Of a stretch of DNA of 64,000 nt, positions 36,671 to 45,101 are shown piece by piece (within the stretch, counting starts at the first letter, position 1; each line of letters starts with the position of its first letter). The DNA comes from Butyricimonas virosa (lineage in GTDB: Bacteria > Bacteroidota > Bacteroidia > Bacteroidales > Marinifilaceae): positions 3,224,001 to 3,288,000 of the forward strand of contig NZ_CP102269.1 in assembly GCF_025148635.1 (NCBI RefSeq), read 5' to 3'. Under the pieces are notes generated by a model that was not told where the DNA came from, searched no databases, and saw only the letters and a program-made list of their open reading frames with translations. Both the position numbers and the translations under genes were made by a program.

Positions 36671-38248
36671 ATGCGTTTTGTGTTTTTGTGGCTATGTGCG
36701 ATTTTATTTTCAGGTGTAGTATATGGTGAGAGTGATCGGGATTCGTTGAAAGTGCGATTAGGTGCGCCCCGATTGAATTTAGGATCCCCGGTGTTACTGA
36801 CGGATTCTATTCCGGGAGCTTTCATCGAGCGGTTGGATGAGTTATATAGTAAATGGTATGTTACCAGACTGGGAGAAGGGGATTACGTGGATTCGGTTTA
36901 CCTGACAGAAATGGTGACAGGGCCATCTGTGCCTGATTCGGTTTATTTGCAGCGTTTAGATAGATTGAATTCCGCAATAAAGTTGTCTTATAATGATATT
37001 GTACGGAACTATATCGAATTATATACCGTGAGGCGTCGTGCTCAAGTGGGGACGATGTTGGGGTTGAGTTCTTATTATTTCCCGATTTTTGAAGAGGTAT
37101 TAGATCGAGAAGGATTACCGCAAGAGTTGAAGTTTTTGCCGGTGATCGAGAGTGCTTTGAACCCGCGGGCATTTTCTCGTGCGGGAGCTTGTGGCTTGTG
37201 GCAGTTCATGTACGGAACGGGAAAGATGTACAAGTTGGAAATAAACTCGTTTCTTGACGAGCGTCGTGATCCGGTGAAATCCACGGAGGCGGCTGTTTGT
37301 TTTTTGAAAGACCTGTATAAGATTTACGAAGACTGGATTCTGGTGATTGCGGCTTATAATTGTGGGCCGGGTAACGTGAACAAGGCGATACGACGATCGG
37401 GAAGTAAAAAGAATTATTGGGATATTTATTTCCATTTACCGAAAGAGACGCGTGGTTATGTACCGGCTTTTATTGCTGCCATGTACACGTTTAATTATCA
37501 CAAAGAGCATAATATTTTCCCGCTGGAGAATGAATTACCCACGATGTGTGACACGATCATGATTTCAGATGCTTTGCATTTCGAACAGATTTCCAAGTTG
37601 ATGGATATATCCGTGGAACAAATTCGGGATCTGAACCCACAATATCGTTCGGATATCGTACCTGCCGGTTTCGGAAAGAGTTATGCTTTACGAGTTCCTT
37701 ATAATCATGTAGGAGAGTTTATCGATAAGCAGGATACGATCTTTGCTTATAATCGGAAGACTTATTTTAATGATAGTGATCGTATGGCAGATCCAAAAAA
37801 TCGTTTCAAGAAATACGCTCATGCCCATGCTGTTCCTAGTAATAAGGCCAAATTGGTTTACACGGTGAAGAGTGGTGACGTGATCGGGAAGATTGCCGAG
37901 AAGTTCAACGTGCGTCTATCTGACTTGAAATATTGGAATGGTATGACGAGGGACCGTATTAATATCGGGCAGAAACTTACGGTTTACGTACCTCATAACA
38001 AGGTTGATCACTACAAGTCGAAGGTGAATGCCAGATATGCCGGGGTGGCCTCAAATGCCGAGGTGGAAGCAGAACCTTTGGTAGAAGGGGAATTCTTTTA
38101 CTACACGATTAAGCAGGGTGAGAATTTATGGTCGATAGCCAAGAAATATCCGGGAGTGTCCAATCGGGATATCATGAAATGGAACGGTTTGACAGATCGA
38201 TCTGCAAAGAATTTAAAGCCGGGACAAAAGTTAAAAATTAAGATATAA
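36671..38248 (+). CDS. Membrane-associated lytic murein transglycosylase with LysM repeats (MltD-like)
   Basis: A 525-residue exported enzyme: signal peptide MRFVFLWLCAILFSGVVYG, an SLT domain at about 135-270 (LPVIESALNPRAFSRAGACG with the catalytic Glu in ESALNP, then LWQFMYGTGKMYKL and AAYNCGPGNVNKAIR) and two LysM repeats near 395-440 and 475-525 (YTVKSGDVIGKIAEKFNV; YTIKQGENLWSIAKKYPG). It should cleave peptidoglycan to anhydro-muropeptides while held on the wall by LysM. Ten nt after the DUF5683 gene; a clear terminator follows. Confidence 0.93.
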   Translation: MRFVFLWLCAILFSGVVYGESDRDSLKVRLGAPRLNLGSPVLLTDSIPGAFIERLDELYSKWYVTRLGEGDYVDSVYLTEMVTGPSVPDSVYLQRLDRLNSAIKLSYNDIVRNYIELYTVRRRAQVGTMLGLSSYYFPIFEEVLDREGLPQELKFLPVIESALNPRAFSRAGACGLWQFMYGTGKMYKLEINSFLDERRDPVKSTEAAVCFLKDLYKIYEDWILVIAAYNCGPGNVNKAIRRSGSKKNYWDIYFHLPKETRGYVPAFIAAMYTFNYHKEHNIFPLENELPTMCDTIMISDALHFEQISKLMDISVEQIRDLNPQYRSDIVPAGFGKSYALRVPYNHVGEFIDKQDTIFAYNRKTYFNDSDRMADPKNRFKKYAHAHAVPSNKAKLVYTVKSGDVIGKIAEKFNVRLSDLKYWNGMTRDRINIGQKLTVYVPHNKVDHYKSKVNARYAGVASNAEVEAEPLVEGEFFYYTIKQGENLWSIAKKYPGVSNRDIMKWNGLTDRSAKNLKPGQKLKIKI

Positions 38249-38254
38249 TAATAG

Positions 38255-38284
38255 AAAGTGAGATAAAATCTCACTTTTTCTTTT
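38255..38284 (+). terminator. Rho-independent terminator after the transglycosylase gene
   Basis: A 10 bp stem (AAAGTGAGAT / ATCTCACTTT) with a 3 nt AAA loop followed by TTCTTTT, 7 nt after the stop codon. Confidence 0.8.
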
Positions 38285-38291
38285 ATATTTG
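38284..38291 (+). promoter_or_regulatory. -7 promoter box before the small hypothetical gene
   Basis: Reads TATATTTG, a perfect TAnnTTTG, immediately after the terminator. A GTTGG-TGTAAT-CCAAC hairpin follows at the predicted transcript 5' end. No -33 box was recognised. Confidence 0.4.
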
Positions 38292-38347
38292 TGTTGGTGT
38301 AATCCAACATTGATTATTCATACTCGATAATTTGCATATAGAACGAG

Positions 38348-38833
38348 TTGCATAAGGAGATCCTGCAAATTTCAGATATAAAGAGACAATGGCAGAAATT
38401 GGACCGATTGACAAAAAAACGGAAACGTATCGGATGGAAAAATGGGGAGTTTATGCGGCGGGAGTTGCTTTGCTGCAATCTGTTGGTTTCTGGCTTGAAA
38501 ATACAACAGGAAAAGGTGGAAGAGCCTGTTACGAGAATGGTCATAATTGAACCGGGTACGGCACAAACCTTTTTCGAGGTGGTTTCAGATTCTTTACCTC
38601 CTTTTGTTGTCCAAGGATATAGAGACCCGTGTATTAGGAACGTTTTTAATACTCAAGCCTATTCAGATGAATTGACAACAAAAACGACATTGCTTAGGGG
38701 ACGAGTACTGGTGAGTGTGAATAATTTGTCATTGAAAAGAGTGTTGGAGCCAGTTTTGCAGGCAAGTTGGTCAACGGGAACAGATGAGATTATTGTGAAA
38801 AAGGTGAACATGGATATACAATTTGATAAATGA
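38348..38833 (+). CDS. Hypothetical protein, 161 codons
   Basis: I do not recognise this product. The open frame begins at TTG 38348; an ATG at 38453 would give 126 residues (MRRELLCCNLLVSGLK). The N-terminal part is strongly basic (RLTKKRKRIGWK) and the C-terminal part alternates hydrophobic and polar residues (GTDEIIVKKVNMDIQFDK), as in a small beta domain. It has its own promoter-like box and is followed by a strong terminator, which supports a real transcription unit, but a decayed gene cannot be excluded. Confidence 0.4.
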   Translation: MHKEILQISDIKRQWQKLDRLTKKRKRIGWKNGEFMRRELLCCNLLVSGLKIQQEKVEEPVTRMVIIEPGTAQTFFEVVSDSLPPFVVQGYRDPCIRNVFNTQAYSDELTTKTTLLRGRVLVSVNNLSLKRVLEPVLQASWSTGTDEIIVKKVNMDIQFDK

Positions 38834-38851
38834 TGTAACTTAAGATCAGTG

Positions 38852-38890
38852 ATAAACAAAACTGGATTGTAAAAATCCAGTTTTGTTTAT
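38852..38890. terminator. Strong bidirectional terminator
   Basis: A perfect 17 bp stem (ATAAACAAAACTGGATT and complement) with a 5 nt loop, A/T-rich on both sides, between the hypothetical gene and the convergent rlmD. Confidence 0.85.
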
Positions 38891-38898
38891 TATTTATT

Positions 38899-40302
38899 TT
38901 ATCTACGATGTAGCAATACAATGTTTTCCACATGATGCGTGTGAGGGAACATATCCACGGCTTGTACGGCCATAACTTTGTAATCTGTATCCATAAGGGC
39001 TAAATCCCTAGCTTGGGTAGCAGAGTTGCAACTCACGTAAACAATACGATCGGGAGCGGCTTTTAATATGGTGTCCACGACGTCTTTGTGCATTCCGGCA
39101 CGAGGAGGGTCCGTGATGATTACGTCGGGGTGACCGTGGCGACGGATAAACTCTTCGTTCAACACGTCTTTCATGTCTCCTGCGTAGAATACCGTGTTGT
39201 GGATATTGTTGAGAGCCGAATTGATTTTGGCATCTTCAATAGCTTCCGGGACGTATTCGATGCCTATGACTTTTTGGGCATTACGGGCCACGAAGTTGGC
39301 AATGGTTCCGGTTCCGGTGTAGAGGTCGTACACGGTTTCATTTCCGGTTAATCCTGCCAGTTCTCTTGTTTTCGCATACAGGTTATAGGCCTGTTCGGAG
39401 TTGGTTTGGTAGAAGGATTTTGGACCGATTTTGAATTTTAAATCTTCCATTTGTTCGAAGATGTGGTCGTTTCCGTGAAAACAGATCACTTCCTGATCCG
39501 TGATCGTATCGTTCATCTTTTCATTGATGACGTACATTAAAGAAGTGATTTCGGGAAATTGTTGCACGAGGGCATTCAATAAACCTTCACGAGCTTCTCT
39601 ATTCTCTTCACCAAACGTAACGATGACCATGACTTCTCCCGTGGAAGACGTGCGGATGATCAGGGTACGTAAGAATCCAGCTTGTTCACGAATATCATAA
39701 AAACTTAATTCATGCTCGATGGCGTAGTCTCGGATAAAGTTACGCACGGCATTTGACGGTTCGGCTTGCAGATAGCATTTCTTTATGTCGATTACCTTGT
39801 CAAATAAACCGGGGACGTGAAAACCCACGGCTGGGGTTCGGTCGATGTCTTGACCGTTGGCAATTTCTTCCCGTGTTAGAAAGCGTTTGTTACAGAACGT
39901 GTATTCCAATTTATTTCGGTAATAGGTTGTTTTGGGAGAGCCGATAATCGGGGACACGTTTTGTAATTCAACCTTACCGATTCGTTGCAGGTTGTCAACG
40001 ATTTCCTGCTGTTTGAATTTCGTCTGCAACTGATAAGGGAGGTTTTGCCATTTACATCCGCCACATACTCCAAAATGCGAACAAAAGGGTTCCGTGCGGA
40101 TGTCGGAGTATTTTCGCACGTTAACGATAAACCCTTCTAGGAAACTTTTACGTTTCCGGGTGACTTGCACGTCAACAATGTCTCCGGGTACGGTGTTCGG
40201 TACGAATAAAACCTTTTCATCCACGTAAGCGATGGATTTGCCTTCTGCGGCTATTTTTTTTATTTCAATGTTTTCTAGTAAGGGCTTTTTACCACGAGCC
40301 AT
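38899..40302 (-). CDS. rlmD: 23S rRNA (uracil-5-)-methyltransferase RlmD
   Basis: A 467-residue SAM-dependent enzyme of the RumA/TrmA group. It has an N-terminal TRAM RNA-binding domain (about 5-65), iron-sulfur ligands C74, C80 and C83 (CSHFGVCGGC) plus a fourth Cys near 164 (IDIKKCYLQ), the SAM site VYDLYTGTGTIANFVA, the DPPRAGMH motif and the catalytic Cys in VYVSCNSATQARDL. The full iron-sulfur set favours RlmD over other paralogues; the exact target uracil is inferred. Two nt separate the AT-rich leader repeat from its start codon. Confidence 0.9.
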   Translation of the reverse strand: MARGKKPLLENIEIKKIAAEGKSIAYVDEKVLFVPNTVPGDIVDVQVTRKRKSFLEGFIVNVRKYSDIRTEPFCSHFGVCGGCKWQNLPYQLQTKFKQQEIVDNLQRIGKVELQNVSPIIGSPKTTYYRNKLEYTFCNKRFLTREEIANGQDIDRTPAVGFHVPGLFDKVIDIKKCYLQAEPSNAVRNFIRDYAIEHELSFYDIREQAGFLRTLIIRTSSTGEVMVIVTFGEENREAREGLLNALVQQFPEITSLMYVINEKMNDTITDQEVICFHGNDHIFEQMEDLKFKIGPKSFYQTNSEQAYNLYAKTRELAGLTGNETVYDLYTGTGTIANFVARNAQKVIGIEYVPEAIEDAKINSALNNIHNTVFYAGDMKDVLNEEFIRRHGHPDVIITDPPRAGMHKDVVDTILKAAPDRIVYVSCNSATQARDLALMDTDYKVMAVQAVDMFPHTHHVENIVLLHRR

Positions 40303-40304
40303 AT

Positions 40305-40330
40305 TAATTTTAGATTTTAAATTTTAGATT
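40305..40330 (-). repeat. AT-rich leader repeat (copy 3)
   Basis: Exact 26 bp copy on the minus strand, ending 2 nt before the rlmD start codon. Related TTTATGATTTTAG and AATCGTAAATC strings fill the rest of the intergenic region to 40433. Confidence 0.65.
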
Positions 40331-40433
40331 CCAGCCACTTACGAATTTTAGAATTACGATTTATGATTTTAGATTCCTACCGCACGGGCGGACGTTTTTT
40401 GGCAATCGTAAATCGTAATTCATAAATCGTAAA

Positions 40434-41120
40434 TTATTTGTTTTTCAGTTTTTCTTTCAGGATTTGGACACCTTCGGAGGCTCCTTTTTCAATGAATTCG
40501 ATCTTACTGTTTTTGACGCTTTCCGGAATTTTTGGGTCGATCAGCAGGATCCGACAACCGGCAGGTGCGTAGTGTAACAGGCTGGCTGCCGGGTACACGG
40601 CTAGCGAGGTCCCGATGATCACGAGAATATCAGCTTGTTGAACGAGGTCTATGGCCGGTTCGATGTTAGGAACAGATTCTCCGAACCAAACAATGTGAGG
40701 ACGCAGGATAGAACCGTCCTCGGCTTTTGTGCCTAGCTTTAATTCCCAACCGTCAAGGTCGTATATCAAGTCCGGGTTCCGGCTACTTCTGACTTTTTTG
40801 AGTTCTCCGTGCAGGTGTAATACTTTAGTACTTCCGGCACGTTCGTGTAAGTCGTCAATATTTTGCGTGATGATCCGGACGTCGAAATCTTTTTCGAGTT
40901 CGGCAAGCCCGTAATGCCCGGCGTTTGGTTGTGCCTCGTAGAGTTGTTTACGACGTTCGTTGTAGAAACGGTTTACTAATTCCGGGTCACGTTGCCATGC
41001 TTCCGGGGTACAAACGTCCATAACATTGTATTCTTCCCATAGGCCGTCGCTGTCTCTGAAGGTACGAATTCCACTTTCGGCACTCATACCGGCTCCTGTT
41101 AAAACGACTAACTTGTTCAT
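40434..41120 (-). CDS. Sirtuin-type NAD-dependent protein deacylase, zinc cysteines absent
   Basis: A 228-residue Sir2-family protein. NAD-binding motifs GAGMSAESGIRTFRDSDGLW, TQNIDDLHERAG and GTSLAVYPAA are intact and the catalytic His lies in VLHLHGEL. The small zinc module, normally carrying four Cys after the LHGEL segment, is replaced by KKVRSSRNPDLIYDLDGWE with no Cys. Compact zinc-free sirtuins are seen in other Bacteroidota, so activity is still likely. It should remove acyl groups from lysines using NAD; acyl preference is unknown. Confidence 0.88.
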   Translation of the reverse strand: MNKLVVLTGAGMSAESGIRTFRDSDGLWEEYNVMDVCTPEAWQRDPELVNRFYNERRKQLYEAQPNAGHYGLAELEKDFDVRIITQNIDDLHERAGSTKVLHLHGELKKVRSSRNPDLIYDLDGWELKLGTKAEDGSILRPHIVWFGESVPNIEPAIDLVQQADILVIIGTSLAVYPAASLLHYAPAGCRILLIDPKIPESVKNSKIEFIEKGASEGVQILKEKLKNK

Positions 41121-41151
41121 AATCAGATTGTATTTTAATCATTGAATTCGA

Positions 41152-41182
41152 TTGCAAGTTAGATAAAAAAACTCTATTTTCG
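41152..41182 (+). promoter_or_regulatory. Possible promoter of the NlpC/P60-like gene
   Basis: TTG (41152), 20 nt, then TATTTTCG (41175-41182), one mismatch from TAnnTTTG, 29 nt before the likely start codon. Confidence 0.35.
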
Positions 41183-41210
41183 TAACTTTCAATTTTCAAT
41201 TTTGTATGGT

Positions 41211-41996
41211 ATGACTTTTGGTATAGCGGATTTAAGTGTTATCCCCATGCGACGGGAAAAATCGGAACGGAGCGAAATGGTTTCTCAGTTGTTGTTCGGG
41301 GAGGTGTATGAGGTACTGGAGGAGGAGGATAAATGGCTTAATATTCGCTTGTTACATGATAATTGCTGTGGGTGGATCGATCGTAAAGCATACAAGGAGG
41401 TAGGTGGAGAGTTTGTGGAAAAATATCAATCATCCGATCAATTAATTATGAGCGAGGTTTTTAATCTGGTGGCTAAAAAGGGCGATTGGGAGAATAAGAT
41501 GATCATGGCGGGGAGTGTACTGCCATTCTATGATGCCTATGCTAGAACGTTGATGATCGGGGATGAGGAGTATATCGTGAAGGGGTTCTTGCGGGAAGTG
41601 GGAATCGAAAGTCTGCGGGAGTTATTGATTCAATATGCGTTGATGTTCTATAATGCTCCTTATCGTTGGGGAGGACGAACTCCGAATGGTGTGGACGGTG
41701 CTGGATTGGTGCAAATGGTATATCGTCTGGCGGGAATTGCGATCCCGCGGTATATTGATCAACAAGCCGGGGCAGGGCAAGTTTTGTCTTTTTTGGAAGA
41801 AGCGCAGCCGGGGGATCTTGCTTTCTTTGGTGATTCTTCCGGTGCTGTTACTCATGTCGGTATCTTGTGGGAACAGGGACGAATTATCCATGCCTCGGGA
41901 AAAGTCCGGGTGGATAAAATTGATCACCACGGCATTTTCAATGAAGATTTGAAACGCTACACGCATACGCTGAAGGTGGTGAGGCAGATTTTTTAA
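41211..41996 (+). CDS. SH3/NlpC-P60 (C40-like) protein lacking the catalytic cysteine
   Basis: From ATG 41211 the protein has 261 residues; the in-frame TTG at 41202 adds three. It has an N-terminal bacterial SH3-like domain (about 5-65, EVYEVLEEEDKWLNIRL), a second SH3-like stretch, and a C-terminal NlpC/P60 fold (about 135-255) with YRWGGRTPNG, GDLAFFGD and THVGILWEQGRIIHASG. The family catalytic motif DCSG reads DGAG here: the Cys is Gly 163 (codon GGT), although the His is kept. It is therefore probably inactive as a cell-wall peptidase unless the sequence is wrong. No signal peptide is evident. Confidence 0.82.
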   Translation: MTFGIADLSVIPMRREKSERSEMVSQLLFGEVYEVLEEEDKWLNIRLLHDNCCGWIDRKAYKEVGGEFVEKYQSSDQLIMSEVFNLVAKKGDWENKMIMAGSVLPFYDAYARTLMIGDEEYIVKGFLREVGIESLRELLIQYALMFYNAPYRWGGRTPNGVDGAGLVQMVYRLAGIAIPRYIDQQAGAGQVLSFLEEAQPGDLAFFGDSSGAVTHVGILWEQGRIIHASGKVRVDKIDHHGIFNEDLKRYTHTLKVVRQIF

Positions 41997-42087
41997 TTCG
42001 CTGAAGACGAATTAAAAAGTTGCAGCTTGCAAGTTTTGAGTTAAATCAAGAGAGTGAACTTCGTGGGTGGAAATCATAAATCGTAAA

Positions 42088-42705
42088 TCATAAATATCCG
42101 TGGCTTTCCGGTCCCATGTTGAATAATAGATCGAGAATGCTGAGATTGGGGGCGAAAGGGAATCTTTCAGCAAAGGTTTGATGGTAAGGTTTGGCAATGA
42201 ACGGGTCTTCTATGCGGCGGCGGGAAGGTTTCGGGTGGATAACGTCTCGTAGGTCTGTGAGGGTATCGTATGTCGGGTAATAGTCTTCCGTGAGTTTGAT
42301 GGGCCGTTGAAGTTGCAGGTTATCCATGAGTTCTTTTAGGATTTTGGTATTGAGATCCAACAGGAACTTCTCTTTCCGTTCGAAGAAATGCATGAAGTTG
42401 TCTATATAGTAATCGTAATAGGGAGAATTTTTGTAAGCGGATTCAATCCCTTTGAAATGGAGTTTTTGCCAGTTCGTGGAATAGTCAACCAGTACATCTT
42501 TGGTTAATATTTTTATGGATGAGCCTTTCACGACAGGTACGGACAAGGTCATAACTCCGTTGGCCGTCATGATGTCACACCGATTTCGATAGCTTTGTTT
42601 ACCATAGCTTTCGTATTGTTCAATCCATATTTCGGTACAATTGTTTACTTTTGTAAAGTATTGAACAGGTGGGAAATATGCCGTGTTAATTAGTATATTG
42701 CTCAT
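42088..42705 (-). CDS. WbqC-like family protein
   Basis: A 205-residue protein with the WbqC opening (MSNILINTAYFPPVQYFTKV), QSYRNRCDIMTANGVMTLSVPV and HFKGIESAYKNSPYYDYYID. The family appears near O-antigen and sugar-nucleotide genes and is suspected of acting in glycan or amino-sugar metabolism, but its reaction is not established. A perfect TATCTTTG -7 box lies at 42727-42734. Not obviously linked to a neighbour. Confidence 0.88.
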   Translation of the reverse strand: MSNILINTAYFPPVQYFTKVNNCTEIWIEQYESYGKQSYRNRCDIMTANGVMTLSVPVVKGSSIKILTKDVLVDYSTNWQKLHFKGIESAYKNSPYYDYYIDNFMHFFERKEKFLLDLNTKILKELMDNLQLQRPIKLTEDYYPTYDTLTDLRDVIHPKPSRRRIEDPFIAKPYHQTFAERFPFAPNLSILDLLFNMGPESHGYL

Positions 42706-43034
42706 GATCCATTTATATTAACCGGACAAAGATAAGAATTTTTCAATAAATTGAAAATCTGTAATATTTTGTATGATTAACAAATTTATACTCAAAAAGT
42801 ATGATTTGTGGTGCAAAAGTTGTATATTGTAACAGGATAGAAAGTTGTCGTATTCGACTCAAACTACCGCAGATCGATTTAATAGAAAGGAGAGGATTTT
42901 TTAGACCTGCAATAGAACAAAAGCCGTAATTCTACGTAACTAATTAGTAATAGTATCACAACCGGAACGTAATATAAAAGTAGTTCATTTGGAAGGGGAT
43001 ATTATTACATGAAAAATAGAAATAAAATTAATAT
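42706..43034. other. Divergent intergenic region before the glycogen cluster
   Basis: It holds the WbqC-like promoter and must hold the glycogen cluster promoter, though no good TTTG/TAnnTTTG pair facing right was found. A 9-codon open frame (MKNRNKINI) starts at ATG 43009 and its TGA at 43036-43038 overlaps the branching-enzyme start codon, a layout compatible with translational coupling. Confidence 0.4.
42727..42734 (-). promoter_or_regulatory. -7 promoter box for the WbqC-like gene
   Basis: Minus strand TATCTTTG, a perfect match, 22 nt before the start codon. Confidence 0.55.
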
Positions 43035-45017
43035 ATGATGCTAAAACTCGTAGAAGAAGATAAATTATTAAAGCCATTTGCGGGAATTATTGAAAAAAGA
43101 CACCAGCAAGTATTGGCGATGGAACGAGAATTTACTTATCGGACGACTCGTTTGTCCGATTCGTGTAATTCTTATTTGTATTATGGGTTGCATCGAACGA
43201 ATGAGGGGTGGGTGTTTCGAGAATGGGCGCCGAATGCCACGGCAATCTATTTGTTAGGCGAGTTTAACGATTGGAGAAAACATCCTGATTATGCCTTGAC
43301 CAAGGTCGGAGATGGAAATTGGGAGATTAAACTGCCTCTGGGTGCGTTGGCTCACGAGATGCTTTATCGTTTACTCGTGGAGTGGAACGGGGGGAGCGGG
43401 GAGCGGTTGCCTTCTCATGTGCGACGAGTGATTCAAGATGAATACACGAAAATATACAGTGCGCAGGTATGGGACCCATTGAATCCCTACCAGATGCGTC
43501 ATGAAAGACCAAAACGAACGGATTACCCGTTAATTTACGAGGCTCATATCGGGATGTCAACGGAGCATCGGAGAGTATCGACTTTTACTGAATTCCGTTT
43601 ATTTGTGCTACCGCGTATTGTTGATCTAGGTTATAACACCATACAGTTGATGGCCGTGCAGGAACATCCTTATTATGGTTCATTCGGTTATCAAGTGGCG
43701 AATTTTTTTGCTGTGAGTTCCCGTTTCGGGACACCGGATGAGTTGAAAGCCTTGATTGACGCTGCTCATAGTATGGGGATCCGGGTGATTATGGATATTG
43801 TCCATTCGCATGCGGTGAATAACGAGGAAGAAGGATTGAGCCGCTTTGATGGTAGTTACGATCAATATTTTTACCCGGGCGAGAGAGGGTATCATCCTTT
43901 GTGGGGGTCTCGTTGTTTTGACTACGGAAAACATGAAGTGTTGAATTTCTTACTCTCGAATTGTAAATATTGGTTAGAGGAATTCCGCTTCGACGGTTAT
44001 CGTTTTGACGGGATTACCAGTATGTTGTACTGGGATCATGGAATCAATAAGGATTTCACGGAGTATAGCTTGTATTATGATGGAAACCAGGACGAGAGTG
44101 CAATTACTTATCTGGCATTAGCTAACCGGGTGATTCATCAAGTCGATCCTGAGGCGATCACGATTGCCGAAGATATGAGTGGGATGCCGGGTGTTGCCAG
44201 TCCTTTGGAATATGGCGGTATGGGTTTTGACTACCGGATGAATATGGGAACTCCGGATTACTGGATCAAGTTATTGAAAGAGAAACGGGACGAAGAATGG
44301 CACGTCGGTGATCTTTTTTATGAGTTGACCAACAAGCGGGAAGAGGAACATACGATCAGTTATGCGGAAAGTCATGATCAGGCGTTGGTGGGAGACAAAA
44401 CCATATTTTTCCGGTTAGTAGATAAGGCAATATATACCTCAATGAGTGTGTTTGACAAGAGCGTGATTATTGATCGGGGAATGTCACTTCATAAAATGAT
44501 TCGCTTGGTTACTATCGGAACTGCCGCTGACGGTTACTTGAACTTTATGGGAAATGAATGGGGACACCCGGAATGGATTGATTTTCCGAGAGAGGGTAAC
44601 GGGTGGAGTTACGATCATGCCCGGCGTTTATGGAGTTTGGTAGATGATGAAAATCTTCGGTTTCGCTTTTTGAATGTGTTCGATAAGTCGATGATTCAGA
44701 TGGTGAATGATACATGTGTTTTTCACTGGCGTCCGGAACCGTTGGTGCGGGATAATGAGCGTCAGGTGCTGATTTTTACCCGCGGAGATTATTTGTTCGT
44801 GTTCAATTTTAACCCGGAAAAGTCATTCCCGGATTACGTTTTTGACGCACCTTCCGGAAAATACACGATGATATTGAACACGGATAACAGGAATTTTGAC
44901 GGATTGGGACGAATTGATGAGAAGATTGAACACTTTACCCGATACGTTTCTCCGGGCAGAGGACAGTTAAGTTTGTATATACCCGCGAGGACGGGATTTG
45001 TATTAAAGCGTTCATAA
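43035..45017 (+). CDS. glgB: 1,4-alpha-glucan branching enzyme (GH13)
   Basis: A 660-residue cytoplasmic enzyme that makes alpha-1,6 branches in glycogen. An N-terminal CBM48-like module (about 55-130, WVFREWAPNATAIYLLGEFN) precedes the GH13 barrel. Catalytic motifs are intact: FRFDGYRFDGIT (nucleophile Asp near 326), ITIAEDMSG (acid/base Glu near 378) and SYAESHDQALVGD. The compact form resembles eukaryote-like (GH13_8) branching enzymes more than the longer E. coli type. First gene of a five-gene glycogen cluster. The ATG at 43038 is an alternative start. Confidence 0.94.
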   Translation: MMLKLVEEDKLLKPFAGIIEKRHQQVLAMEREFTYRTTRLSDSCNSYLYYGLHRTNEGWVFREWAPNATAIYLLGEFNDWRKHPDYALTKVGDGNWEIKLPLGALAHEMLYRLLVEWNGGSGERLPSHVRRVIQDEYTKIYSAQVWDPLNPYQMRHERPKRTDYPLIYEAHIGMSTEHRRVSTFTEFRLFVLPRIVDLGYNTIQLMAVQEHPYYGSFGYQVANFFAVSSRFGTPDELKALIDAAHSMGIRVIMDIVHSHAVNNEEEGLSRFDGSYDQYFYPGERGYHPLWGSRCFDYGKHEVLNFLLSNCKYWLEEFRFDGYRFDGITSMLYWDHGINKDFTEYSLYYDGNQDESAITYLALANRVIHQVDPEAITIAEDMSGMPGVASPLEYGGMGFDYRMNMGTPDYWIKLLKEKRDEEWHVGDLFYELTNKREEEHTISYAESHDQALVGDKTIFFRLVDKAIYTSMSVFDKSVIIDRGMSLHKMIRLVTIGTAADGYLNFMGNEWGHPEWIDFPREGNGWSYDHARRLWSLVDDENLRFRFLNVFDKSMIQMVNDTCVFHWRPEPLVRDNERQVLIFTRGDYLFVFNFNPEKSFPDYVFDAPSGKYTMILNTDNRNFDGLGRIDEKIEHFTRYVSPGRGQLSLYIPARTGFVLKRS

Positions 45018-45071
45018 ATATATGGGATTTATGATTTACGATTTGGGTGTTGAGGTAATTGTTGAATCATA

Positions 45072-45097
45072 AATCTAAAATTTAAAATCTAAAATTA
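45072..45097 (+). repeat. AT-rich leader repeat (copy 4)
   Basis: Exact 26 bp copy, 4 nt before the start codon of the debranching-enzyme gene, preceded by a related ATTTATGATTTACGATTT string. Confidence 0.65.
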
Positions 45098-45101
45098 GAT
45101 T

